64,000 nucleotides of DNA from the NCBI GenBank assembly GCA_022925895.1, contig JAKSYS010000257.1:1-64000 (forward strand), written 5' to 3'. The stretch comes from Fragilaria crotonensis (Eukaryota; Bacillariophyta; Fragilariophyceae; Fragilariales; Fragilariaceae). Shown piece after piece: positions 1-11,301 of the stretch (position 1 is its first letter; the number at the start of each line of letters is the position of its first letter). The notes below the pieces were generated by a model. It had not been told where the DNA came from. It saw only the letters and a program-made list of their open reading frames with translations, and ran no database searches. The position numbers were made by a program, and so were the translations under genes.

Positions 1-1216
1 AAGAAATACAAGTATCCAATTTTGAAGGTCCAGATTTTGTTTAATGACTCTATCACAAAAACAATATTTAGCAATTGCCCATCTGAACCATGCAACCTTT
101 CAGTATTCCAAGCAAATAGGCCAATTCTGGGGTCTAACAGATATTGTCCAAGATACAGGGAGGCATATCCGAGATGGGCAAGTATGGGGTTAATTTAACC
201 ACATCGGGTGGCTAGATACAAGCGGCCTTACTGACTGACTAACACACCCTTGCCAAAATGGTTAAAGTTGAACATCGCTACTTGAATGACATCATCGTTG
301 TGGTTACTACTTTCTCGTAAATGACACTGAAGCACTGAACCATGTTTCCACTTTTTATAAGGGTCTGGGATAAAGCGTCTAATATTATTATAGGCACTGC
401 TGTAGGCACTTTGGCGGGGTTGCCTTAAAGTAAGGACCCTCACCATCATGCAATAGAAGCAGATCTCATAAACTTAATCAACGTGTTATAGTTCCAGTAC
501 TAAATCATAGGACTAGATACGTTTCACTTGAGTCATGTTCTCATTCTGCCATACTCCTCTCCCCACAACAACTCTTGGAGGTCCAGACAGGATTCCAGAA
601 ACAAGCATATCATTGCTGTCTTCTGTCTTGTTATTGTGCCTTGACCAAAGCTGTGAATATTGAGCCGGAATCTGTTCACCCAAATTGGTTTTCGCAGATG
701 AGGCTCCAGCCGATGTCGTCAGCAATAAGTTGCTAACGTTAGTTCCTGTACGCTCGATTCTAACTAACCATGAAGGTCTTGATTCGTCCAACTACAGTAG
801 TCAAAGCAAGAAGTCCCAGGAGCGCAGTTGTTAGAGTAGAAGCCAACGGATGCGTCCTTAGTACTGTTGATTAAACCAGTACGATTTATTGTGCGATAGA
901 CTGTTAAGGTTGCCAATGGTATCGATATGCGGCATCCAACAAAAGATTGTCTCATTGTTGACGCAACGAAAAAAAACAATATCAAGTGCCTTGAAACAAC
1001 GACAAAACATGTATTGGCCAGTCATTAGTGCGTTGCAAAATGCGTGATTATAGCCGACAACCTGTGGCAAGTGAGCAGAACTGCTTCCATGCTTGAACTC
1101 TCAAGTCAGTCAACAATCCAACTAGAGCAATGAAGAACACTAAGTTGACTGCTGATGCTCTCGTACAACGGCATCACAATGATTATACATCAAAGAACCA
1201 CAGCTCGATGGCTTTC
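1..1216. other. No recognisable gene
   Basis: Only short open frames occur here, mostly on the minus strand (228-449, 513-791, 764-1070). None has a motif I recognise. The stretch lies downstream of the minus-strand ankyrin gene. A short text around 340-360 (ccactttttataagg) resembles one near 3470-3485, which may mark an old local duplication. Confidence 0.4.
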
Positions 1217-3084
1217 CTACCCATTCATTAAATCTAGAGGCGATAGAAAGCCCAAAACTAGGAACTTCAAATCCACTGGCAGTTCCAAGCGCTCCAGAAG
1301 GTTGCACATTCTCAACACGTAACCATGCTGTAAAGGGGAAAGCTGAGGGTTCAATTGCGAGCAGGCTTCAAATTTGTGGCGTTCCCCGTTTTCGTGGTTT
1401 TGAGGTGGAACGACAGCCACCTGAAGCTCCACAAACGACAAGATGTAGCGACCCAGATACCAATCATCACAATGATCCACATTGAAGAATCTTCGACGGG
1501 CTATAGTGATTGGGGTGTCACCTCTAGAGTTGGTTGAGGTTAGAAGAGTGTACGCAACGTCTCTTGCAATTCCTGATTTAGAATTGTCACCGAGGAGCAG
1601 TCTGGCCATGCCTGCCGATCTTGCAACATGAAGCACATTGTTCTGGCTCTTGTCTCTGCAGAGAGTGTTCGCGCCAAAGGAGATCAACAATCTGGCAATA
1701 TGAATGTTGCCCTTGGAAGCAGCATACGCCAAAGGGGTTTTCCCGTCCTCGTCTCCTAAATCGACGTCGGCCCCTTTTTCTAATAGGAATCGCACAACAT
1801 TGTGAGTGTCGGTGAGTCCTGAATTGGCCAAACAAGCTTTGTGCAAAGGTGTTTGCCCGTTTCTGTCTGCGGCATTGACGTTTGCGCCATAGCGGTCCAC
1901 GAGCAACCAGAGGAAATCGTATTGTAGGTTGGAGCATGCGATATGAATTGGCCGTTGCTTAAGGACGTTCTCAGCATCGGCATCGGCGAGCTGGTTCAAG
2001 AGGTAGTGAGCTACCAAAAGTTTCCCGATGAGCATGCGACGTAAAGAGAGGTGTTCCCTTCGTTGTCTCTCAAATCCACCGTTGTACATTCTTTTTCGAC
2101 CAAATATGCAATAAGGTTCAAATTGTCTGACATCGTTGCCACGTGTAGAGGCGTCCTACCAAACTTATCTCCAGATTCTGTCTCTGCACCATACTCAACT
2201 AAAAGACGGATTAGATCTGTGTTGCGACTCCGCACGCCTTGGCAAGCATGATGTAGGGGTGTCCAGCCGTTTCCATCTGTGGCGTTCACGTTCGCTCCGG
2301 CCTGTGTCACAAGAAACCGAACAATGCTCAATTCATCAGCATTTCCGTTCTGGCTGACGGCGGACGCGACTGCAACATGCAGAGGTCGCATATTGGTGGA
2401 ATCTTGTGCTTCGACGTCGTTGTTGTAATTTTTGATCAGTTCAGTGACCTGTTCGAAACATTTGTGACTCGCGCACGCTAGATGAAGGGCCGTTCGTCCA
2501 TTCTCATCGCGAGGCTGCGACAATAGTGCGTCCAGGCCATTGGGGCGTTCCCACTTCACAAGACACCGAACGATAGAGGCACTGTTTTCTTGAGTAAGCG
2601 TACACGCGAGAAGGAGAGGAGTTCGTCCATCACTATCTGTGCTCTGTAAAAAACTCAAAGGGTTCGTAAGACCCAGAACTGCTCGGCTCACCAACAAATT
2701 GACCATTTCGACATCATCCATCGTGATGGCGATGTGCAAAGGTGATTTGGTTGACCAAACACTCACCACCTCGTTCGTGGGAAAGACATCCAGAAGGTGC
2801 TCCACCAACTCAAGATTACGGGGGGCAACAGAACATGCAATGTGGAGAGGTGTTCGACCTCGATGATCCACAGCGCACACAAGTTCCTTCGCATCGCCAC
2901 CCCACTCTGTCCCAAGATATTGAATAACCTCAAAGTTGTTCTCGGAAACGGCCACGTGAAGCAGATTCTGACGGCCTGTGCCCCTCGCGAGCGGATTCAA
3001 CGACCCTGAGTCTACATCACGGCGGATTTGGTCAATTGGACGTCTCACAACGAAACGGTTTACGTTGTTGCCTTGGTGATCCAT
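1217..3084 (-). pseudogene. Ankyrin-repeat protein A1, frameshifted
   Basis: Minus-strand member of ankyrin family A, closely related to the intact gene at 17150-19048. It starts at ATG 3084 (MDHQGNNVN, like MNHQGNNVD in the paralogues) and runs through many ankyrin repeats with the usual G-TPLHxA signatures. Near 2015-2022 the frame ends at SGNFW-stop, where the paralogues read SGNF followed by L/VVARYLLNQ. Comparison shows one base missing (TTTTGG here, TTCTTGG in A3). The other frame then continues with YLLNQLADADAEN to the family C-terminus at 1217. That end reads LPVDLKFLVLGFLSPLDLMN and resembles an F-box helix pair. A real pseudogene or a one-base assembly error are both possible. Confidence 0.85.
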
Positions 3085-3690
3085 TTTAGTAAGGAAGGTT
3101 CTTTCAAATTCTTTGAGACTGAGGACCTCGTACTTGGTAGTAGTAGTCTCCTTGAACAGAGAGCTTAAGAGATTCGCACCTCGACTGAAGAGGTCGAATG
3201 ATTTCGATCATCCCAGGCATTCTCCATTCGTGCTTGTCGTCTTGGATCAACGATGACACAATCCGGAAGCAGCACGCCCGGATTTGCTGTAACGTGAAAT
3301 CTAGTAAGAGAGAGTATGTAATGTACATGAAAATGTCGCGGTACTTAGTACCACTATGATAGTACTAGTAGTACCAGATATGATACACCACCAAAAAGTG
3401 TTGAGTCTCGAGCGTTATTCGGACACTCATCAGAACAGACAAAATTAGAATACAAAGAACTTACCTTTTTCCACCTTTTATAAGGACAGATCGTCCTTTC
3501 AGACCAAATGTCTTTTTTTAGTATTTCGCATTCATCGGCCAGCAAGTTTTGAGTTTAAACAAAATTACCAGTTTGCATGATTGTATACTGGTTATAAACT
3601 TCGAATTCTTGGAAACGTATAATTTAAAATGGAAAGCAAGGCTAACCCTATAGCTCGAGTTCTAGTCGTAAATATGACATATGCATATGC
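3085..3690. other. Upstream region of ankyrin A1
   Basis: The first ~100 bases upstream of the start (minus strand) are still similar to the upstream regions of the two paralogues: a GTTCAAGGAGAC word, a GTACCA-like word and a TCAG stretch precede the ATG in all three. Past about 3250 nothing recognisable is seen; short minus-strand open frames at 3104-3328 and 3354-3545 lack motifs. Confidence 0.4.
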
Positions 3691-3698
3691 ATCTTTAC

Positions 3699-4306
3699 TA
3701 TCGTTGTGTTTGTTTAATTGCTGTTTAAAACACCCTGTTTTAAACAGCTGTTTAAAACAACTTTTTTCTTTCAAAAAAACAATTTGTTTAATTGAAATCT
3801 AGGTTAGGGTTATGGTTTTACGGTTATGATGCGGTTTTTTCATCGACAAGGCTCATTGCTCATCGCATAACTATACTGTTTATAGGTTGAAACAGCATCA
3901 AAATGCAGAACATCAGTTAAGTGATGCATGTCAGACAATTCAATACATTTTGATTCAAGAAGAATGGTGAGACAAAGGATGTTATCAGTGGACACTTATA
4001 GGGGATCCATACCATTCAGTTGGTGGGATACCTGCATGCAACAAGGCAGAGTATTGTCAGGCATAAGTGCAATTATAAGTTCATGCTGATTAGTCCTTAG
4101 CTCCTTTCTGTCTTGGTTATCCTTGTTGTCTTGTTCTCAAGGCTTTGAACCGTATTGATTGGTGGTCTACTCCGAGTACTTGACTACTTGGAGTACTGTA
4201 GTACTTACTACTGTGAACTGTTGCTGTTTTAAACAAAGTTGTATTAAACAGTTTTAAACTGTTTAAAACAAATTCAAAATCTGAATTTGTTTAAAACACA
4301 ACGATA
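3699..4306. mobile_element. MITE, 608 bp, hAT-like by target duplication
   Basis: The element has perfect terminal inverted repeats of at least 13 bp (TATCGTTGTGTTT at 3699; its complement ends at 4306). It is flanked by a perfect 8-bp direct repeat ATCTTTAC (3691-3698 and 4307-4314), the size made by hAT transposases. Both ends carry AT-rich words built around GTTTAAAC/TGTTTAAAACA (3720-3780 and 4225-4295) that can fold on themselves. There is no coding capacity, so it would depend on a transposase elsewhere. It sits between the ankyrin gene A1 and the NUDIX gene. hAT assignment is inferred from duplication length only. Confidence 0.85.
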
Positions 4307-4314
4307 ATCTTTAC

Positions 4315-4631
4315 AAATACGGCTGACATACAACCCTACAAGTACTCCACTACTAGAGAGGACATACTTCGTGTGTATTGTCCCCTGTAGCCTGAAGTCT
4401 ACCGCCTACCACTTGCCCCAAGGCCAAGCCCGTCTTAACCTGTGAAGGGATGAATCGAATCGTTGTCAGTACTATACCACCGCCTATACTACACACGCCA
4501 TGTCCAGAGTCACGACAAGCATCACTGCGCACGCGTGTTGATATGCATATTGGTAATTACATACTCAGGTCCTGCTAATTCTGATTTCTAGCAGCTACTA
4601 CTGTTTGTGGTAGAGGTGAATTAAGACGACA
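4315..4631. other. Short intergenic stretch, no gene seen
   Basis: This lies between the MITE and the 3' end of the NUDIX gene. It contains TAC/ACT-rich text of the kind seen in other intergenic parts of the window and no recognisable feature. Confidence 0.4.
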
Positions 4632-6453
4632 CTATGTCTCAAACCAGAGACAGCAGCTGAAAATGTTCTTTCTCTTTGGCGGGGGCAGCATATTAAGATC
4701 CACTGGATTCTTGGAATCGGATGATTCAGCTTTGTGGATCAGGGGAGTTCCTTCATCTCCTTGTACTACGTCATCCGACAGATCCAAGAGCGGAGCATCC
4801 ACATCACGAGGTGGGTGTTTCGCGTCACCAGGGATCACTTCCATCGCGTCAGTGTCATCCACAGATACATCCACAGATGTGTTGGTGCTCAACAAGGATG
4901 TATCGATATCGATTTTTTCTTCTTCTTCCCGTTTCATGGCCATGAGCAACGCCTTGGATCCGTTTCCACCACTGTGAGCCTGCAGCATCTTTGCCGCAAC
5001 CGTCGGGTCCTTCTCAAACTGGTAACCAGAGTGCTCGATGGAGAGTCGCAAACCAAGGTGGCTTCCCTCGTCTGTCATTGGAGCGATGAGCTTCGCGCCA
5101 TCGTCATCTGACTGACTGGTAGAAAGGAAATCATCATCCGTTACTGGCAAGAAAAAATAAAGTCGGTGCTTGAGCTCACACGTCAGAATTGATTTTCCAT
5201 CTTTCGTTGTTGTTGCCGTCGTCGTTCCTCCTGCATTCCGGAGCGCCGCTGGTTCCATGCGATAGAGTTCATTCCTGACATCGAGACCCGTTTCTTCGAA
5301 TAGCTCTCGTGCGGCGCCCATTTGGGCAGCAATCATGAGTTGGGCACTCGCATCTTGGCTCGTTCGAGCCGCAGCTTGGAACTCGGCAGCGTCGACATGT
5401 CCTCCGGGAAGTTGATAATGGGGTCCCTTTTTGGCTTTCCGAGTGCAGTGCAATAATAAGAGACCGTGATTTTCGTGCACTACAAAAATAAAGCCGCGAT
5501 AGTCTGCGTTTTTGTAGTCCACCAACACGACGGGTTCGTCATTGTCTGTTCCGACAGCGTCGAGCTGGCTGGTCGTCGCGTTCAAGGTGTCGGCAATTGT
5601 GGAGCTCTGCGGCAGGTCGTTCTGTGCCGATCCACTTCCTTGCTGGACAGCAGATTCATCATTCAATGTTGAATTAGCTTCGAAGTCGTCTTTGATATCG
5701 GCATATGATTTTGGTTGTGAGGGCGGTGTCGCATCCTCCGTCGACAACGTTTCCTTGTTACTCGTCAGGAGTCCCTGATAATTGCGGTAGAGTTCGGAAG
5801 CCTGTTTGCGCGTCATGGTTTCTTGTTGTCGGAGTCGTCGCTGAACTTGGTAAAACTCGGCCAGACTTCGGACGGTATTGGTCGGCATTGGCAATCCTGA
5901 CCCCTGCTGCAACGTCGCAGTCATGGTAGTATTAGTAGGACTACTGGCGGCATTTGTTGGTGAGGTTACAAACATGGCAGCGGCTGCTCGATTGGCAGCT
6001 CCGTGGTCGTCCACGTCGGGAACTTGTCCTGTGGTCTTGATGGGAGCCGCCTTTCGTGCCAGATCCGCAGGAGTCACGACCGATCCACGAAAATTACGAA
6101 GTAGGACGGCCGCCTCAACCTTGGTCTTCTTGTCTCCATCCTTGTCCTGTTTTTGTCGTCTGTAGAAATCGTCAATGTTGGAGGCAATGGCAGCGTTCTT
6201 GTTGTCACTAATCTTTTCCAAATTGGCTCGCAGTTGAGCAAATGTTGACAACTTGGTCGATGGTTCCTCATCAGCTGTGTGTGAGTGCAAATGAAACGAG
6301 ATCAATGATTGATGCGGTTAGTTGGCGTGAACAGACTGCAGTGTATCGTAGATAGAACAATGAACTGCAATCATGTGACCACTTACCAACTGTCGTTGTT
6401 GTACCTGATGTTCCCACCCCTGTTTCATCGTTCGTGACTGCATCTGGATCCAT
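4632..6453 (-). CDS. NUDIX hydrolase family protein, two exons
   Basis: Exon 1 is 6387-6453 (ATG at 6453) and exon 2 is 4632-6274, ending in TAG. The 112-nt intron (6275-6386) starts GTAAGT and ends CACACAG, and splicing keeps the frame (569 aa, N-terminus MDPDAVTNDETGVGTSG). The first ~260 residues are low-complexity and probably disordered. From about residue 275 follows a NUDIX fold: RGFIFVVHENHG strand, LPGGHVDAAEF, and the RELFEETGLD helix that holds the metal-binding glutamates. About 20 residues separate the GGH-E part from the REL part, more than in a standard NUDIX box. NUDIX enzymes split nucleoside diphosphates linked to another group; the substrate here is not predictable. The C-terminus has acidic and PPPKRK segments. 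The promoter and exon 1 are duplicated at 19516-19996. Confidence 0.85.
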
Positions 6454-6815
6454 AATGAGTACTGAAAGGGGAACGATGAGAGTTTGCTATCACTGTTCCA
6501 GCATCGACTAATAAGAGCAAGTGTTGTAAATTGGTTTTTGGACAGTATTGTCTCTATATGATATGCAGGCGACGCCCTCCAAGCATACAACTGACAACTG
6601 ATATTATACGTGAACTGTAAACCTGTTCTGCAGTCAAGTTCGATTTGGAGGTAAGTACAATTCAAGTTTTGATTTGGACGCAGCGCTCGCTTCACGACTC
6701 GTCATTTGCAGGTATCGTCGGTAGTTCTCATTTTTTTGGATTCATTTTCGAGTATGCCGTCCTGTTTCGTTCCCGCGCAAACCTAAAACTTCACATTTTT
6801 CTATACTCCGAGTAC
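6454..6815 (-). promoter_or_regulatory. Presumed promoter region of the NUDIX gene (duplicated)
   Basis: This is the region directly upstream of the NUDIX start codon. Most of it recurs at 19668-19996 with small changes, including a ~25-bp stretch present here near 6560-6590 but absent there. The similarity stops at the word CTATACTCCGAGT (about 6815 and 19996). No defined promoter element can be named. Confidence 0.5.
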
Positions 6816-7116
6816 TTTTATGCATCCTTTACACCGTACATGTATGGCTTGTTTCGCTTCGTAGCAAAATATAGTGCAACTCGTGTAGGATCAGTACAAA
6901 ATCCGTGACGTCTTCGTTTTATGCCAGGGGATGGCAGCCTCGCACATCGAAACAAGACGATCGAAACCACACCAAAAAAAAGTTGTTCGGACCATGATAT
7001 TGTAACGACAACTTCACCAACTTACACTTCGTAACTGCCGAGCCTTTTGTTGCGACTGGATCAATAATATACTTCAAGGCAGAGTTTAACTTGCGAGGGT
7101 CGGCAGTTGAGACATA
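6816..7116. other. Non-coding stretch before the transposase relic
   Basis: No gene recognised. It may contain the left end of the DNA transposon whose coding part starts at 7117, but I could not pair any terminal inverted repeat with the sequence after 10224. Confidence 0.3.
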
Positions 7117-10100
7117 ATGAAGACGCTCGCAACGTATTATCAGTGTTGGCTTGAAATCACCAAGCAACAACGATACCGAGACAAATGGCTGTCAGACGAA
7201 CTCTATTTCCGTGCAATCAATGCCCAGTTTCCAACTCTCAAGGCCCTTGGATTCGATAGAGGCATGTTGAACAAAGCAATTTCATCATGCGAAGGCGCAA
7301 CACTTGATGACTTCACAGAATTGAATGATACTGGCCGATTCCGGAGGTCAGCCAAAGGCCTTGATATCTTCGGCAATCCAAAACGAAAGATCTGGGGATA
7401 CTACGTAACAGATCCCGGAGGATTGGTCGAACGTCCGCCAGATGGAAAGAAATGTTTCTTGTCTCTGTTGCAAGACGCAGGAATAAATGATCGCTATAGT
7501 GTGGCACGTGGTTCATCGGAAATTGTGGATCTGACGACGGAAATTCATATCCAATCGAGAGCAAAGAGGAAAGCTGAAGCAGGTGCAGCTGTTGCGGCAC
7601 AATCTCCTGGTAGTCAGAAGAAAGCAAAGGCTTCTCAACTTGCTTCTGGATCTGATTCGGCAATTATCTCGGTAGAGAGCTACTGGGACAGTCCGAGGCA
7701 AAAAGCTCTTCCTTGGGAGCTCAACCGACAACCGAAGCGTTGTTGATGTTCTTCAGCAACGTATAGAAAGGCTGCAGCAAGTCAATAGAAGTCCTGACGG
7801 GTGGAGAGACCTCATTGATAAGCATGATGTAGACAATCTCTGTTCTCCGTATGATATCTTCATAATACGACAGCGATGCTCCATTCTTTGCTTAGCATAT
7901 ATCATGGCCTTGGAGGAGATGAACTCTGCTCGGTGGGTAGAAGATTGCTGCTCCCAGGCTGTCTATGATAGCAATAGGATGGGCATTGAAGCCGCAACCA
8001 GCAAGCTTACAGTTGCAGGCTGGAATATCCTACTGCGAGCGAATCGCGAGCACTTTCCGTTACCAGACCCGAAGATACATAAACAAAAGAAACCACTCCC
8101 TGATCTTCTAGAGTACTTCCGTGAAGAAATCACATTACCATGGATTGACTACTGTATTGGAAGCCTTGCTGACCTAACAGTGGAATCGGCACGTAACGAG
8201 CTGATCACTAAGATAATTCCTAACTATTGTTCGCAGGTGAATGACGATGACACGGAGGAGAATGCAACAAACGAGAACGGTGAATCTAGTACTACAATTA
8301 AAGACTGCTGCCCACTCCTTCAGACGTATCTAGATTCTCCTATCTCATTGACGACAACCTGGCGATGGCTTCGACGTCTCGGCTTTCATTACGACAGTCG
8401 CAAGAAATCCTTCTTTGTTGATGGGCATGAGAGACCCAATGTCGTATTCCACCGGAACGAGTTCTGCACGAAATACCTATCGAAGCTTGAACCTCGAACC
8501 CATCGATGGATTCAAGTGAGAAGAGAAACTGTGGAAAAGTGGAAGTCAGAGAAAAGAATTTCAGACGACGTCGGAGGTCAAGGATATTCTTACCAAGAGC
8601 AGCCTTCGGGCAAAGAAATGATTGAATTCCACGTGGACGATTTTGATTTTCTTCATTCGGTTGCGGAGGAAATGGGCTTTGGTATGTTTGGAGGGAACCT
8701 CAGCGTTCGCAAGCCGCTAGGTCTGAAACCACTGATGATCTTCGGCCAAGATGAAAGCGTGTTCAACCAGTTTCTGCTCAAATCACGCCAATGGGTTGGG
8801 CCACTAGGTCAACGTCCACTTTTGCCAAAGACGGACGGAATGAGCCTCATGCTCTCCGCAATTCAATCGCGTGAAACCGGATTCGGAGTTCCGATCAGTC
8901 GGATTCAGATGGAAGAAATAAATGAGACTCGTCGTGGTCATAACTATGTTGACCTTGATGCAGCGATTGCAGTTCATGGCCAAGTGTCCAAGAAAGACCT
9001 GGAAGAATCGCCATTTGTTGTGAGTTTCGAATTGGGAGCAAACAACGAAGGGTATTGGACTTACAATCACATGAGCATGCAGTTTGAGGACTGCGTCGAC
9101 TGCATCAAAGTTATATACCCCCAATTTGACTTCGTTTTTCTGTTTGATCATTCGCAGGGACATTCAAAGAAATTGACGGGCGGTCTAGATGCTTACAGTA
9201 TGAATAGAAGCTATGGAGGAGCACAACCAATAATGCGTGAGTCAAAAATAAAGGAACACGATGGGTACCTCGGGATGCATGCTGCACGAACCTTAAACGT
9301 TGGCGACACACAATCTTTGTGTTTACCTCGGAGGATGATGGTCCATTCTGGATGTCACCACAAGAACGGAACTTAACCGTGATGACCGCATACTCCCATC
9401 TCCGGCAGGCATTCCGCGAATGCGAAACAAAACCATCGCTGAACTCAAATCGGAGCTCGCTCCACTCAATATCTTGAGCAATCGCCGCCAATATCGCCTG
9501 ACCGAATTACAACAGATTGCAAGGGATAACAATTTGGATCCAAAAGTGGAAAGGACAAGGGAGAAAAAGGTTGGTTAGGCCAGCCGAAAGGTCTCATGCA
9601 AGTCCTTTGGGAGCGAGGATGGATAGATGAAGGCAATATTGACAAGTATACAATGGATATTGCGAAGGACAAGAATGATGGTGAAGATATGGAGGATGCC
9701 GAAAATTGGAGCTTAAAATATCTGATGGCATCGTGTCTTGACTTTGCTGAAGAGATGACAGCGTTGCAGCATGTGGGACATGCACTTGGAGTTTCGGTCC
9801 TCATCACCCAAAGTTCCACGCCGAAATGGCCGGCGAGGGAATTGAATACAGTTGGGGGTGTCGAAGAGTGTCTACCGCAAAATGCCACTGGATTCTAAAA
9901 GGAAAGACATCTTTCAAGGCGTTAGTGAAAGAATGTACAAGCAGAGATGTCCTCAAAACAGTGACAGTGCGAAAGCTTTCACGACGGGCACGATCATACA
10001 TATGTGCATACTTTGTCCTTCATCAACAAAACCTGAACAGTTGCGAGGACAGTATTCCTACAGCACTCACCTTGCCTCGGATTGAACGCGTCAGGAAGGA

Positions 10101-10224
10101 ATTCAAAACCCACCGAGCTGTAGTTGACTTTGATGCTGGCTTTGTGCAAAGCTTTGTCTCGCCTGCAATAGAGGACGTTGTTCTGATGGCAGCAAAGAAT
10201 GAAACGCCAGCAGCAGGAGTATAA
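7117..10224 (+). pseudogene. Decayed DDE transposase-like gene (VDGHER family)
   Basis: The coding remains run through at least four frame changes: 7117-7746, then a second frame open from 7676 to 9376 (about 7712-9312 used), a third frame across 9350-9830, and further shifts near 9835-9870. The middle part has the pattern W-R-W-L-R-R-L-G-F, then VDGHERPNVVFHRNEF, QDESVFNQF, NNEGYWTYNHM and FLFDHSQGHSKK. Near 9813-9858 a third frame reads PKFHAEMAGEGIEYSWG. This order matches the DDE-type transposase-like proteins common in fungi and other eukaryotes, with D in QDES, D in FDHS and E in HAEMAGE as likely catalytic residues. The N-terminal 209 residues are not recognised. With this many breaks it cannot make an active protein. 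Confidence 0.75.
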
Positions 10225-10798
10225 CGTCTGAGACGCTATCGGTACTTTCGGAAATGCAAGACCGATAAAGACGAATCTGTTCAACGTGCAGCTCACCTTC
10301 AATTATTCTCGTTGCTTCTTCATCGTTTCGGCCTCGTAGTGCAAATAGATGCGAATGAAACAGATTGTCGAAGATATAGATTTATGGATCATACCGAATT
10401 CTTGTTCTATTTTGAGGAGACTGCCGGAGGATTGGAGGCAGTTTCTCAGTTCAACTAAAATTTTAGAATACTGAGTCTACGTGCTCCTACCATATATTGC
10501 CTCATGGTGAAACAAGCCATACTACAGTTCTCATAAAGTCCTAGTTGTTTTCTACGGTAGTATGGTACGGCATGTTGTACTGTACGTCTGCAGTAGCTTC
10601 CGTTGGTACAAGGGTACTGTAGAGAAAACGTACTGTAATACGTCAGATGGTACGGAGTACGGAGAACGACCAGTTTGAGGCCTGCTGTATCCTGTAGTCT
10701 GTAGTCTGTCACAACTCCGATCAAATGTGAGGAACCCTCTCAACTATTCAGTCGTGGCGGACCACCTGAGACATGAGTAGTTCAGGCAGGGCAACCGC
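10225..10798. other. Non-coding stretch between transposase relic and copia LTR
   Basis: The first ~200 bases may be the tail of the transposase gene or element. From about 10480 the text is rich in TAC/GTA words, including GGTACGGAGTACGG at 10648. The last six bases, AACCGC (10793-10798), are the target duplication of the copia element. Confidence 0.4.
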
Positions 10799-11301
10799 TG
10801 TTGAGAATCCCAGATATCGTGAGCGCGGTACCACAGTACTTGCTCTGGTTATGGGGTGATAACTGCGGTTGTCAGGCCTTGACAAAATCTGTAAAGTAAA
10901 AGTTATGAGTTTAGGTTCTAACTAAACTCCTCTTCCAGGTTCCCTTCTCTGTCTCTCCAGAACCTTCTTCTGTCTTCTTCCTTCCTTGTGTGTCCTTCTT
11001 GTTCTTCCCAGTTCTTTTATAGTGGACTTCTGTCCAATCTCCTACATGTTTAATGTTCTCCATTGACTTTCCATAGTTTTCGTCCTCCGATGGAATCTTG
11101 GTTTGTTGGACTCTTTGGAAATCCGTAGATCGATTAATTTCGAATTCTTTATCCCAGTTCAGTCGTGCGTTCAATTCCGAGTTCACGTCTGACTCGAATC
11201 TGACATTCCGTCCAAACGTCGAATCTCTCTCAGCTTCGCCAACGACAGTATTCACTGTCCCACCGGTACTGGACTTATCCAGTAGCCTACTATCCTCGAC
11301 A
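10799..11301 (-). repeat. 3' LTR of the copia element
   Basis: 503 bp, starting TGTTGAGAATCC and ending CTCGACA on the plus strand. I see only two differences from the other LTR (GTGTGTCC against GTGTCTCC near 11000, and TTCGCCAAC against TTCGTCAAC near 11240). The polyprotein reading frame runs about 130 codons into this LTR and stops at 10911. Confidence 0.95.

Noticed and set aside
2011-2089. An intron between the two halves of ankyrin gene A1.
   Set aside because: The two frames align with the intact paralogue without any gap except one base, so there is no room for an intron.
6275-6386. The hydrophobic stretch read by extending the NUDIX frame upstream, as an N-terminal targeting signal.
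   Set aside because: It is intronic: clean donor and acceptor sites flank it, and removing it gives an ATG-started exon in frame.
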